A stretch of 29,064 bases of DNA from assembly GCA_021323555.1 (NCBI GenBank), contig JAJONP010000013.1, forward strand, positions 1 to 29,064. Reading direction: 5' to 3'. Positions 15,422 to 23,297 of this stretch are shown piece after piece. The notes beneath the pieces are model-generated. The model was not told the DNA's origin and ran no database searches. It was given only the letters and a program-made list of their open reading frames with translations. The position numbers and the translations under genes were made by a program. Every line of letters begins with the position of its first letter. The first letter of the stretch is position 1. Origin of the DNA: Gammaproteobacteria bacterium (GTDB lineage Bacteria > Pseudomonadota > Gammaproteobacteria > DSM-16500).

Positions 15422-16696
15422 TATTGCTTTAAAATCTGTAGCTAATTGTCCCAAATCAAGTTTATTTAAAAATAATGAATAACACATCCATGCACTCAAT
15501 GCGGCAAGATCTCTAAATTGTGGTGGAACATAGCGAGGCGCAACCGCAATTTTTTCCTCAACTAAGTCCGCCAAGATATGAATATCTTCCAACGTTGTTT
15601 TTCCTATAAAAAGAATAGGTATTTGATTAACTAACCCACGTTGCACTGCAAGCCGAATATAATTATAAATTAAAATAAATCCTTTACTGTAAGATAAATC
15701 TTTCGTAAAAGGGCCTTGATCTGCGCGACTCCCGCGGAACACACGTGTTGATGCAAAATAACTTTCCTCCTCATTCAATCCTTGCTCACGGTAAAAATGA
15801 AAGACATCAAGAAAATTAGCGCCTTCTTCCGCCATGCTGACAGCCGTCACACGATTAGTTAACCGCTTCAGGCGACCTGGATGGGAGGCAAATGTAAAAA
15901 CTTCGGTGATAATCGCAAGCCCCTCTTGGATAACAGTCGAAGAAGGCGGCCCTTTACTCAAAAAAGTACAATAGGGTTGAGCCATTCCATTGAGTGTCGT
16001 TCCTAAATGGACCCACCCTTCATGTACTTCAAAAGTACGGATTTCACGTGCACTAAACGTTAAACCCGCATGAATTTTAATACACTCAGCACCTGCGGAT
16101 GCATCCGCTAAAATGCCATCACTTAATTCTACTCGCAGATTATTTTTATCTGTAAAATAGCTTGCCAATCTCTGTCTAAGGATTTCTACAGTTTCTTCGC
16201 TCGTATGAATTTCTTGATCTGCTTCGGTGGATATTTGCTCTTTGATGTTGGCTAATGTATTACTTACCAATGCCGCTAAATCTTTTAAAGTAGGCGCGCC
16301 AATATGGAAAGCATCTTCTGAGCTGCCATATAATTCTTGGGAAATTTCGGTAAATTTCGGGGTTCCACGCGCAACTAACATCTCAACCACACGGCTGTAT
16401 TCATGACACATACGCTGCATAATACTGCCAACACCACTGTATTGACCTAGCGTCCGTCGAATACTGCGCTCTATTTCACGAAATTCCTCTATCTTTTTTG
16501 AGGCATCAAACTGTAATGGGTTGTTTCGCTGATAATAGTCATCATCAATGTGTGGCAATTTTTTAAATTGGTTTTTAAAAAATTCTTTTTTAACATCATC
16601 ATTCCATTTTAACGCATTCAAAATACGTATAGGCTTTTGTGCCGCAACAATTTCTTCCGCCAACGTATGAATCACTTGCTGGTAATTTTTTAGCAC
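15413..16696 (-). CDS. DUF1704 (QEGLA motif) protein, putative metallopeptidase
   Basis: A 427-aa member of the DUF1704 / flavohemoglobin expression-modulating QEGLA-motif family. The start is GTG at 16696 with AAGGAG seven bases before it. It carries an HExxxH motif (FEVHEGWVHLGTTLNG) and, some 40 residues later, the name-giving VIQEGLAII, whose Glu can serve as the third zinc ligand. Later blocks (YREQGLNEEESYFASTRVFRGSRADQGPFTKDLSYSKGFILIYNYIRLAV) are also typical. Eukaryotic relatives (MATCAP) remove the C-terminal tyrosine of tubulin, so peptidase activity is likely, though the bacterial substrate is not known. Its stop lies in repeat copy B. Confidence 0.85.
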   Translation of the reverse strand: MLKNYQQVIHTLAEEIVAAQKPIRILNALKWNDDVKKEFFKNQFKKLPHIDDDYYQRNNPLQFDASKKIEEFREIERSIRRTLGQYSGVGSIMQRMCHEYSRVVEMLVARGTPKFTEISQELYGSSEDAFHIGAPTLKDLAALVSNTLANIKEQISTEADQEIHTSEETVEILRQRLASYFTDKNNLRVELSDGILADASAGAECIKIHAGLTFSAREIRTFEVHEGWVHLGTTLNGMAQPYCTFLSKGPPSSTVIQEGLAIITEVFTFASHPGRLKRLTNRVTAVSMAEEGANFLDVFHFYREQGLNEEESYFASTRVFRGSRADQGPFTKDLSYSKGFILIYNYIRLAVQRGLVNQIPILFIGKTTLEDIHILADLVEEKIAVAPRYVPPQFRDLAALSAWMCYSLFLNKLDLGQLATDFKAILL

Positions 16697-16735
16697 AGAA
16701 CATCTCCTTGTCTTGGCATTTCCTTTTTCATTAAG

Positions 16736-16760
16736 AGTTCCCGCTAAAAAAGCGGGAACT
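16736..16760 (-). terminator. Hairpin between fis and the DUF1704 gene
   Basis: A perfect 10-bp stem (AGTTCCCGCT / AGCGGGAACT) with a five-base A/T loop. It lies downstream of fis on the minus strand. The following bases are not a strong T-run in either direction, so termination may be only partial. Confidence 0.55.
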
Positions 16761-16801
16761 TCTTCCTTGTTGAGTATGCTGCACGCACGGGCTATAAAAA
16801 A

Positions 16802-17071
16802 TTATAACATTCCGTATTTTTGTAATTTCGTGCGTAACGTTCCACGAGATAAACCCAGGATACGAGCCGCTTTAGATTGATTATTATTCGTAAACTTCAT
16901 GACAGCAATTAATAACGGTTCCTCGACTTCATCGAGAACAAAATCATAAAGCTGTCGTGTTTCTTCTCCTTTTAAATTTTCGAAATAATGCGCCATGACT
17001 TGCATGACATTTTCACGTAACGTTACGCTCGTACCGTTATCGGTAGACGAATTAGATTGTTGATTTTTCAT
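16802..17071 (-). CDS. fis: Fis, nucleoid-associated DNA-binding protein
   Basis: An 89-aa Fis. The C-terminal HTH is very well conserved (FTNNNQSKAARILGLSRGTLRTKLQKYGML), and the preceding VMAHYFENLKGEETRQLYDFVLDEVEEPLLIAVM forms the dimer core. The N-terminal 20 residues are variable, as usual. Fis bends DNA and adjusts transcription with growth state. In many gammaproteobacteria fis follows a dus gene; here it follows a small DksA/TraR-type gene by a short gap, so the context has been rearranged. Confidence 0.93.
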   Translation of the reverse strand: MKNQQSNSSTDNGTSVTLRENVMQVMAHYFENLKGEETRQLYDFVLDEVEEPLLIAVMKFTNNNQSKAARILGLSRGTLRTKLQKYGML

Positions 17072-17098
17072 CAGACCTATCCTTGATATTAATATTAG

Positions 17099-17317
17099 TT
17101 AACTATTAGCAAATAACGCCTTGCGACGTTCAGTTTCTTCAGCACATTCTATACAAAGCTGAAACCCAAGCTGCTGACGTGCTACAGGCATTGTCTCACC
17201 GCAGTCTTTACAAATCTTAGCACCTTTTCTGATTTCAGTATTCTGTTGTCTTTTATAAAGCTCACGCTCAATTGCACTCGCAATATAAGCATTTGCAATA
17301 TCAACCGCATCAGCCAT
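17099..17317 (-). CDS. Small DksA/TraR-family C4 zinc-finger protein
   Basis: A 72-aa protein when started at the ATG at 17317 (MADAVDIANAYIASAIERE), which matches the TraR/YbiI family start and has a GGGGG stretch about 10 bases ahead. The open frame extends to 17350. Four cysteines form the zinc finger: Cys36/Cys39 (KICKDCGETMP) and Cys55/Cys58 (LCIECAEE). The long coiled coil of true DksA is lacking, as in TraR. Such proteins act in the RNA polymerase secondary channel; the target promoters are unknown. It lies just upstream of fis on the same strand, in a group that may be co-transcribed. Confidence 0.88.
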   Translation of the reverse strand: MADAVDIANAYIASAIERELYKRQQNTEIRKGAKICKDCGETMPVARQQLGFQLCIECAEETERRKALFANS

Positions 17318-17396
17318 TTTACACATCCCCCTCTGAAAAAGGGAGCCCATTATAGGTGATCGCTTAAAAATTGCTAGTCATTTAATTTATATTTAT

Positions 17397-18131
17397 TCAC
17401 ATATCCCCAAAAGTACATTGCACCGCAGTGATCGCGGCAACAGCTGCTGTTTCAGTCCGTAAGATACGAGGGCCTAAATTAAGCGGCAAAAATCCCTGTT
17501 GGCAAGCCTGGGTAATTTCTCGTTCACTTAGCCCACCTTCAGGACCAATCACGACCATCACTCGCTGAGTAGGCTGGATAGCAGCTTCTTTTAATTTGCT
17601 GGATGCTGTAGGTGCTAATACAAAGCGCCAATCTGCTTCCATAGAATAGAGGGCATTCTCCATTGTCATGGGGGGTAATAACTCTGGTAAGTGATTGCGA
17701 CCTGATTGTTCACATGCGCTGATAATAATGGATTGCCAATGTTGAAGGCGTTTTAGGGAACGATCTTCATCTAACTTTATAGTGCAGCGTTCAGTTAGCA
17801 AGGGAATAATTTTTTTCACACCCAGTTCAACAGCTTTTTGTATAATGTAATCCATTTTTTCATTTCGAGAAATGCCTTGTGCTAAGTATAATTTTAATGA
17901 AGATTCAGCTTCATGTGAAGTAAATTTCTCTATTCGAGAAATAATTTTCTTATTGTGAATCACCTCAATAACAGCCTTATATTCCCCTCCAAACCCATTA
18001 AAAAGACTCAAGTAATCCCCTACATTAGCGCGCACGACAGAGGCAATATGATGGCTCGCCTTTGCATCAAGCTGAACGAGTGCTCCGCAAGTCAATTCGA
18101 TTGGTTGATAGATGCGATGAATACGTGGCAC
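17397..18131 (-). CDS. rsmE: RsmE, 16S rRNA m3U1498 methyltransferase
   Basis: A 244-aa SPOUT methyltransferase. The N-terminal PUA-like part (ASHHIASVVRANVGDYLSLFNGFGGEYKAVI) is followed by the knot: KMDYIIQKAVELGVKKIIPLLTERC, then VVIGPEGGLSEREI and LNLGPRILRTETAAVAAI, the three S-adenosylmethionine-binding loops. It methylates U1498 of 16S rRNA. Length and motifs are normal. It precedes the small zinc-finger gene by about 80 bp and follows the ferredoxin-like gene by 21 bp on the same strand. Confidence 0.94.
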   Translation of the reverse strand: MPRIHRIYQPIELTCGALVQLDAKASHHIASVVRANVGDYLSLFNGFGGEYKAVIEVIHNKKIISRIEKFTSHEAESSLKLYLAQGISRNEKMDYIIQKAVELGVKKIIPLLTERCTIKLDEDRSLKRLQHWQSIIISACEQSGRNHLPELLPPMTMENALYSMEADWRFVLAPTASSKLKEAAIQPTQRVMVVIGPEGGLSEREITQACQQGFLPLNLGPRILRTETAAVAAITAVQCTFGDM

Positions 18132-18152
18132 AAACTATTTCCTTTCTCTTAT

Positions 18153-18521
18153 CTAAAAGTGAGTACGACATAAAATATAATCTTCGACAGGGTTACCTAG
18201 AATTAAATGCTCTTGAATAATGCGTTCTAATACTGCAGGCGAACACGAGTGATACCAGACACCTTCAGGATAAACCACAGCAATAGGGCCTTGACGGCAA
18301 ACTCGCAAGCAATTCGCTTTCGTTCGATAAACACTGCCATAGTCTTTAAGATTTAATTCATCTAACCGTTTTTTTAAATAATCCCAGGCAATTAACCCTG
18401 ATTCTCTTGTACAACACTTGGGTTTTGCTTGGTCGCAACATAAAAAAATATGCCGCTGAATAGCCGTCAATTTTAATTTTTGAATGCGCTGGTTTAACTC
18501 AATATCTAATTCATTATTCAT
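18153..18521 (-). CDS. Thioredoxin-like [2Fe-2S] ferredoxin
   Basis: A 122-aa protein of the small (2Fe-2S) ferredoxin family with a thioredoxin-like fold. Cluster ligands are expected among Cys28/29 ([13 protein letters not shown]), Cys36/37, and Cys71 and Cys75 ([23 protein letters not shown]). The pattern CLxxCxxGPxxVVYPEGxWY is distinctive. There is an unusual doubling of cysteines (CC at both 28-29 and 36-37). Its electron partner is not known. It diverges from miaB, itself an Fe-S enzyme, across 80 bp. Confidence 0.88.
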   Translation of the reverse strand: MNNELDIELNQRIQKLKLTAIQRHIFLCCDQAKPKCCTRESGLIAWDYLKKRLDELNLKDYGSVYRTKANCLRVCRQGPIAVVYPEGVWYHSCSPAVLERIIQEHLILGNPVEDYILCRTHF

Positions 18522-18601
18522 AGACTTCTATTGTATATATGGAAAAAATCTTTGCAATCTAATATGCTAGGCACCTTTGATAATTTTGAAGAGAATGAGC
18601 A

Positions 18602-19924
18602 ATGGGTAAAGTCTACATCCAAACACACGGTTGTCAAATGAACGAATACGATTCGTCAAAGATGGCGGATGTTTTGCTGGCTTCACATCAGTTAGAAAAA
18701 ACAACTAATCCGGATGAAGCAGATGTTTTGCTTTTAAATACATGTTCTATCCGTGAAAAAGCGCAAGAAAAAGTTTTTTCTGCCTTAGGCCGTTTTCGTG
18801 TACTCAAAGAAAAAAAACCCCATTTGATTATCGGCGTAGGCGGTTGTGTCGCGAGTCAAGAAGGAGCAGCCATACTCGACCGCGCTCCGTATGTCGATAT
18901 GATTTTTGGGCCACAGACATTGCATCGTATTGGAGATATGTTGGCAGAAGTAAAAAATAAACAGCAATCTATTGTCGATATTAGTTTTCCTGAAATTGAA
19001 AAATTTGATCGCCTGCCTGAGCCACGCGCAGAAGGGCCAACAGCATATGTGTCTATTATGGAAGGGTGTAGTAAGTATTGTAGTTTTTGTGTTGTACCCT
19101 ACACACGCGGAACAGAAATCAGCCGTCCTTTTGATGATGTTCTCTCGGAAATTGCAGCCTTAGCTAAACAAGGCGTACGCGAAGTTACGTTACTCGGACA
19201 AAACGTGAATGATTATCGCGGATTAAAATATGAAGGAGATCTTGCCGATTTAGCGACACTTATTCAATATACGGCGGCTATTGATGGTATTCTGCGTATT
19301 CGTTTTACTACTTCACACCCTCTGGCTTTTTCTAAAAATCTGATTGATGCGTATGCCACTGTGCCTGAGCTAGCTGATCATTTGCATTTACCCGTACAAA
19401 GTGGTTCTGATCGCATCTTGGCTGCGATGAAACGGGGTTATACTGTCTTAGAATACAAATCTAAAATTCGTCGATTGCGTCAAGTGCGTCCGAATATTAG
19501 TATTTCTTCCGATTTTATTATTGGCTTTCCAGGCGAAACGGAAGCGGATTTTGAAGACACTATGCAATTAGTCTATGAAATAGGATTTGATAATTCATTT
19601 AGTTTTATTTATAGCCCACGTCCTGGCACGCCTGCTGCGCAATTACCTGATACTGTACCTGCGGATGTTAAAAAACAACGATTAGCTATTTTGCAAAATC
19701 GTATTTTTTTAAATATGCAAAAAATTAGTGAAGAAATGTTGGGTACATTTCAAAAAATACTCGTGTTAGGAACTTCTGACAAGAATCCAGAAAAATTATC
19801 AGGACGAACGGAAAATAATCGCTTTGTTCATTTTAATGGTACGCCTGATATGGTGGGTCGAATGATTACGGTTAAGATTACCGAAACTAAACCGTATTCT
19901 CTTTGTGGTGAAGTCGTAAGTTAA
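18602..19924 (+). CDS. miaB: MiaB, tRNA methylthiotransferase (ms2i6A37)
   Basis: A 440-aa radical SAM methylthiotransferase. The N-terminal domain holds Cys11 ([11 protein letters not shown]), Cys48 ([10 protein letters not shown]) and Cys82 ([11 protein letters not shown]) for the auxiliary cluster. The radical SAM triad is Cys156, Cys160 and Cys163 ([18 protein letters not shown]). A TRAM domain occupies the last 65 residues ([10 protein letters not shown] ... [11 protein letters not shown]). It adds the methylthio group to i6A37 in tRNAs reading UNN codons. It has its own direction between the ferredoxin gene and an AT-rich spacer. Its partner MiaA is not in the window. The stop codon is part of a strong hairpin. 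Confidence 0.96.
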   Translation: MGKVYIQTHGCQMNEYDSSKMADVLLASHQLEKTTNPDEADVLLLNTCSIREKAQEKVFSALGRFRVLKEKKPHLIIGVGGCVASQEGAAILDRAPYVDMIFGPQTLHRIGDMLAEVKNKQQSIVDISFPEIEKFDRLPEPRAEGPTAYVSIMEGCSKYCSFCVVPYTRGTEISRPFDDVLSEIAALAKQGVREVTLLGQNVNDYRGLKYEGDLADLATLIQYTAAIDGILRIRFTTSHPLAFSKNLIDAYATVPELADHLHLPVQSGSDRILAAMKRGYTVLEYKSKIRRLRQVRPNISISSDFIIGFPGETEADFEDTMQLVYEIGFDNSFSFIYSPRPGTPAAQLPDTVPADVKKQRLAILQNRIFLNMQKISEEMLGTFQKILVLGTSDKNPEKLSGRTENNRFVHFNGTPDMVGRMITVKITETKPYSLCGEVVS

Positions 19925-19968
19925 TTTCTAGCGAAAATATTCCTATAAAAATATTTTTTAGAAATTAA
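19921..19968 (+). terminator. Long AT-rich hairpin at the end of miaB
   Basis: Arms TTAATTTCTA / TAGAAATTAA (10 bp) and AAAATATT / AATATTTT (8 bp), separated by a small asymmetric bulge, enclose an eight-base loop. The left arm contains the miaB stop codon. The A/T-only runs that follow would aid release. Function as terminator or 3' stabiliser is likely although the stem has almost no G or C. Confidence 0.55.
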
Positions 19969-20153
19969 AAAAATTATTTTTTTAAATTAAATTTTTTTTT
20001 GCGCTTTAAAAATATTTTTTCAATTTTTTATTTTAAATATTTTATAAATTAAAGTTGACAATATTTTTTTATTTGCTTATTATTCTCAACTGAAAACGTT
20101 CCAACTATTTTTAGAATTTTCCAAATCATATTTATCTATTGAGGAGGTGTTCT

Positions 20154-21158
20154 ATGTCTAGCAATAATCAAAAATATCAAGATGAAACTCGTTCTATTAG
20201 CCGTGAAGAAGCAGGAAGACGTGGTGCTGAAGCACGTTGGGGCAGGGAAGAAGAGAACCGTAGCAATCAAAGAGAAGAGTCTTACAATAATCGAAGTCGG
20301 TATGATGCAAATGATGATGAAAGGGACGATACAAGAGATAAAAGACGCTCGAGCCGGAGCGGTTATGACGAAGACTATCCAATGAGTCGTGAAGAAGCAG
20401 GCAGGCGCGGTGCAGAAGCACGGTGGGGCAATAGGGAAGATGACGATGACACTCGTGGCAGCCATCGAGGAAGCTCTCGTAGTAATAGTCGAAGCCAGTA
20501 TGATGAAGACGATGACGAAAGAGACAGTTCGCGAAGTCAACGGCGTTCTTCAAGCCGGAGCGATGATGAATATCATCCGATGAGTCGTGAAGAAGCCGGT
20601 AGGCGCGGTGCAGAAGCACGCTGGGGCAACAGAGAAGATGATGATGACAACCATCATCGTGGCGGCGGCCGCCGAGCAAGCTCTCGTAGTAGTCGAAGCC
20701 AGTATGATGAAGACGACGATGAAAGAGACAGCTCACGAAGTCAACGGCGTTCTTCAAGCCGAAGCGATGATGAATACCATCCGATGAGTCGTGAAGAAGC
20801 GGGTAGGCGCGGTGCTGAAGCGCGCTGGGGCAACAGAGAAGATGATGATGACAACCGTCATCGTGGCAGTCATCGAGGAAGCTCTCGTAATAGTCGAAGC
20901 CAGTATGATGAAGACGATGATGAAAGAGATAACTCAAGGGATCGCCGCTATTCTTCAAGCCGAAACGATGACGACCATCATCCAATGAGTCGTGAAGAAG
21001 CGGGAAGGCGTGGTGCCGAGGCAAGGCACGCTATAAGTGAGGAAGAAGAAAGTGAAATCGCCAGAAAAGCTGCTAGGACGCGGAAAAAGCATGATCCTAA
21101 TGCTTTTCATGATATGGGACGCAAAGGGGGTCAAGCCCGCCATCAAAACCATCATTAA
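20154..21158 (+). CDS. KGG-type repeat protein, Arg/Ser/Asp-rich
   Basis: A 334-aa, extremely hydrophilic, probably disordered protein. The start at 20154 has GGAGG six bases upstream; a TTG at 20139 is not needed. It consists of four full units and one partial unit. Each unit starts with SREEAGRRGAEARWG, a variant of the KGG (stress-induced acidophilic repeat) motif. An acidic part (NREDDDD), a Gly/Arg/Ser part and a patch SQYDEDDDERDSSRSQRRSSSRSDDEYHPM (given here with its ends) follow. Units start at DNA positions 20199, 20385, 20583, 20787 and 20988. The end reads IARKAARTRKKHDPNAFHDMGRKGGQARH, with a canonical KGG motif. Short KGG proteins such as GsiB are stress-induced. The alternating acidic and Arg/Ser blocks are not typical of them and suggest RNA, DNA or condensate binding. 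Function unknown. Confidence 0.75.
   Translation: MSSNNQKYQDETRSISREEAGRRGAEARWGREEENRSNQREESYNNRSRYDANDDERDDTRDKRRSSRSGYDEDYPMSREEAGRRGAEARWGNREDDDDTRGSHRGSSRSNSRSQYDEDDDERDSSRSQRRSSSRSDDEYHPMSREEAGRRGAEARWGNREDDDDNHHRGGGRRASSRSSRSQYDEDDDERDSSRSQRRSSSRSDDEYHPMSREEAGRRGAEARWGNREDDDDNRHRGSHRGSSRNSRSQYDEDDDERDNSRDRRYSSSRNDDDHHPMSREEAGRRGAEARHAISEEEESEIARKAARTRKKHDPNAFHDMGRKGGQARHQNHH
20199..20987 (+). repeat. Tandem coding repeats of 186-204 bp
   Basis: Four consecutive units of 186, 198, 204 and 201 bp, always a multiple of three. Units two, three and four are close to identical over long stretches, while the first is more diverged, as expected of recent in-frame expansion. A fifth incomplete unit starts at 20988. 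Confidence 0.85.
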
Positions 21159-21172
21159 TAAATAGAAACAGG

Positions 21173-21212
21173 GTGGATGAGGCACGTTTTTTTAGCCTCC
21201 TCCACTTTTGTT
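21173..21212 (+). terminator. Intrinsic terminator of the KGG-repeat gene
   Basis: An 11-bp stem with one mismatch (GTGGATGAGGC / GCCTCCTCCAC) and an 11-base T-rich loop, followed by TTTTGTT. It starts 14 bp after the stop codon. Confidence 0.75.
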
Positions 21213-21306
21213 AATAAGCCAACCCCTATAGTATTGAATTGTGACCTCGATTGTAGAGGGATAACTTATTTCAGTGATGACTTTAAATCTACTTAATAAA
21301 GCTAAT

Positions 21307-21792
21307 TTAATTAATAGTAAATATCACTTTACTGTCATCAGTCATGCTCACTTTGCAATGGCCAGATGCTTGCTGGCTGCCTTTCGGCACCGAAATCATT
21401 ATCTCGGTATCTTTTGAAAAGTGGCTGGTATACTCAGTATATTCACTTCCCGCCTGGTTATTACCCATCTGGAACTCACAAATGCCGTCTTTAAAATCAA
21501 TGTGAATAAATATATCTGGATTTTCTTGCTTGAATTTTGTGGTTGCATCCGGATCATTGTTTACTGAAAAATTCCTCTCTATGGTTTCCCCACTTGCTAT
21601 TGCTTTAGGCATTTCGTTTTGAAATTGCGTGAATAATTGATTGCTAGGATCAGTACTTGTACTCCAGCTAATGTCAGCTGCTTTATCAGTATTATTAACA
21701 ATAATAAGAGAATCCGGGCCCCAGGCACTCGCTACGGTCATACCTCCAATCGTGAACAAACTTAATAAACATGTCGTTATGTTTTTTTTCAT
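21307..21792 (-). CDS. Secreted protein of unknown function
   Basis: A 161-aa protein from the ATG at 21792, with GGAG about nine bases upstream. The open frame extends to 21888, but the added residues are not like a protein start. The N-terminus MKKNITTCLLSLFTIGGMTVASAWG is a clear signal peptide with cleavage near VASA-WG. The mature part has IIVNNTDKAADISWS near its start and alternating strands, with a few Cys (GICEFQ, GHCKVSM) that could form a disulfide. The IIVNNT.....I..S opening resembles small beta-sandwich proteins, but I do not recognise the family. It is isolated between the KGG gene and tgt, convergent with the former. Confidence 0.65.
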   Translation of the reverse strand: MKKNITTCLLSLFTIGGMTVASAWGPDSLIIVNNTDKAADISWSTSTDPSNQLFTQFQNEMPKAIASGETIERNFSVNNDPDATTKFKQENPDIFIHIDFKDGICEFQMGNNQAGSEYTEYTSHFSKDTEIMISVPKGSQQASGHCKVSMTDDSKVIFTIN

Positions 21793-22078
21793 AATGAACT
21801 CGCTCCAACTGTTGTAAAGCACGAATTGTACAATTAATCTTTTTATTTCTGTAGTTTTTTTAGATTTTTCAAAAATTAGTGAGGTCATCCAAATAAGGTG
21901 CTTCGTAACGATTTAATAATAAAAAATATAAATATTGAGCCATAACAACAGGTTATGAAGCTGTTGCTGATACCCTTGGCGGAGAAAAATGAGAGTTTAG
22001 TACTCCAGGAGGCTCATGAAAAAAAGCATAAAGTGATGAACCCAATTTTGTAGGAGTGCGCCAGCAAACTTTTAATTT
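21793..22078. other. Spacer between the secreted protein gene and tgt
   Basis: 286 bp with the promoter side of the secreted protein and the downstream side of tgt. The only other open frame is a 32-codon one at 21955-22053 (MKLLLIPLAEKNESLV...) without a convincing ribosome site. I see no RNA gene here. Confidence 0.4.
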
Positions 22079-23236
22079 TCAAGTCGCTAGAATAAGCTTC
22101 CGCATTTCTTCACACACTCTTTGCATAACAGAAATATTATGAATACAAGCTAAATTAAAATAGATCATGGATTGTTGCTTAAAAAGATAATGCAAATAAG
22201 CACGTGTGAAATTTTTGCAAGTGTAACAAAGACAATCTGGCATAATCGGCTTTTCATCTTTGGCAAAAATTGCTTTTTTGATAAGAATTTTGTTAGAGTT
22301 TTCTTCGCTTTCAAAAGCAAGCCATGCGTCTTTTTTTACGATTTTTCCACAATACAATGTACCATGTCGCGCATTTCTAGTCGGCCCCACACAATCAAAA
22401 ATATCAATACCTCTTTCTACCACATTCATTAAGTCTTGCGGTTTCAATCCAACCCCCATCGTATAACGCGTTTTATTTTCAGGAAGCATGGGGCGTACCC
22501 AATCAATCACTTCTATTGTTTTTTGCATATCAAACCCAATGATTTCGCCGCCGATTGCAATGCCATCTAAATTTGCATCGACAATCCATTGCGTGCTTTT
22601 TTCGCGTAAATCTAAAAACCCACCGCCTTGAATAATGCCAAATAACGCTTGTTTAAAGCCATAAGCAGACTGCGGATTTTTTTCATGTATCGCAATAGAT
22701 TCATATAGCCAACGATGTGTTCTTTCTAAAGCTATCAATGCAGCTTCTCTCCCACCGGTTTCAGGCGTGCATTCATCAAAGGCCATAATAATATCTGCGC
22801 CAATGATTTTTTGAGCATTCATTGAGGTTTCGGGTGTGAGGTGGATGACTTGACCTGTGATAGGATGTTTAAAATGTCCACCTGACGCATCTATTTTACA
22901 AATTTTATTATTTTTAGATAAACTAAATATTTGAAATCCGCCACTGTCTGTTAACATGGGTTTATCCCATCCCATGAAATGATGCATACCGCCTGCACGT
23001 TGCAGTATCTCCATGCCAGGCGCGCATAGCATGTGGTAGGTATTACCGCCCAAAATAATTTGACTATTCGTGTGAATTAAATCCTGAGGGGTTAGCATAT
23101 TTACAAAGGCCCGCGTGGCAACGGGCATAAAAGCGGGGGTTGTTATTTCTCCGTGCGGTGTCGTGATTTTCGTGACTCTCGCAGGCAAAGAAGGATGCTT
23201 TTTAATCATTTCTGTTTTGAATACAGTATTGTGCAT
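22079..23236 (-). CDS. tgt: Tgt, tRNA-guanine transglycosylase (divergent form)
   Basis: A 385-aa Tgt. Nucleophile and general-acid Asp are in TDSGGFQIF and DIFDCVGPTRNARHG. The zinc ligands are in DCLCYTCKNFTRAYLHYL plus the His of ACIHNIS. FDECTP and ALFGIIQGG are also present. The substrate-pocket loop, GGLAVGE or similar in preQ1-using bacterial enzymes, is GGEIIGF here, and the N-terminal AFMPVATRAFVNMLT also departs from the common MPVGTYGTVK. This looks like a less common Tgt group and may prefer another base, for instance host-derived queuine. It is not next to queA, yajC or secD as in most gammaproteobacteria, which suggests replacement or transfer. It diverges from the cyclase gene with a 61-bp gap. 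Confidence 0.9.
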   Translation of the reverse strand: MHNTVFKTEMIKKHPSLPARVTKITTPHGEITTPAFMPVATRAFVNMLTPQDLIHTNSQIILGGNTYHMLCAPGMEILQRAGGMHHFMGWDKPMLTDSGGFQIFSLSKNNKICKIDASGGHFKHPITGQVIHLTPETSMNAQKIIGADIIMAFDECTPETGGREAALIALERTHRWLYESIAIHEKNPQSAYGFKQALFGIIQGGGFLDLREKSTQWIVDANLDGIAIGGEIIGFDMQKTIEVIDWVRPMLPENKTRYTMGVGLKPQDLMNVVERGIDIFDCVGPTRNARHGTLYCGKIVKKDAWLAFESEENSNKILIKKAIFAKDEKPIMPDCLCYTCKNFTRAYLHYLFKQQSMIYFNLACIHNISVMQRVCEEMRKLILAT

Positions 23237-23297
23237 TTTTCGCCTTAAAAAAAAATATCATGTAATATATAGCATTACGGCCCATTAAGGATGATGT

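Noticed and set aside
20199..20988. CRISPR-like or satellite array
   Set aside because: The period is 186-204 bp, always a multiple of three, and codes for repeated protein units. There are no short repeats with unique spacers.
20197..21024. 275-codon open frame on the minus strand, rich in His, Leu and Cys
   Set aside because: It is the antisense of the repeat units of the KGG-type protein. The plus-strand gene has a strong ribosome site and a coherent repeat design; the minus frame has neither.
21955..22053. 32-codon open frame starting MKLLLIPLAEKNESLV
   Set aside because: No convincing ribosome site and no recognisable similarity; too short to support. It might be a gene fragment.
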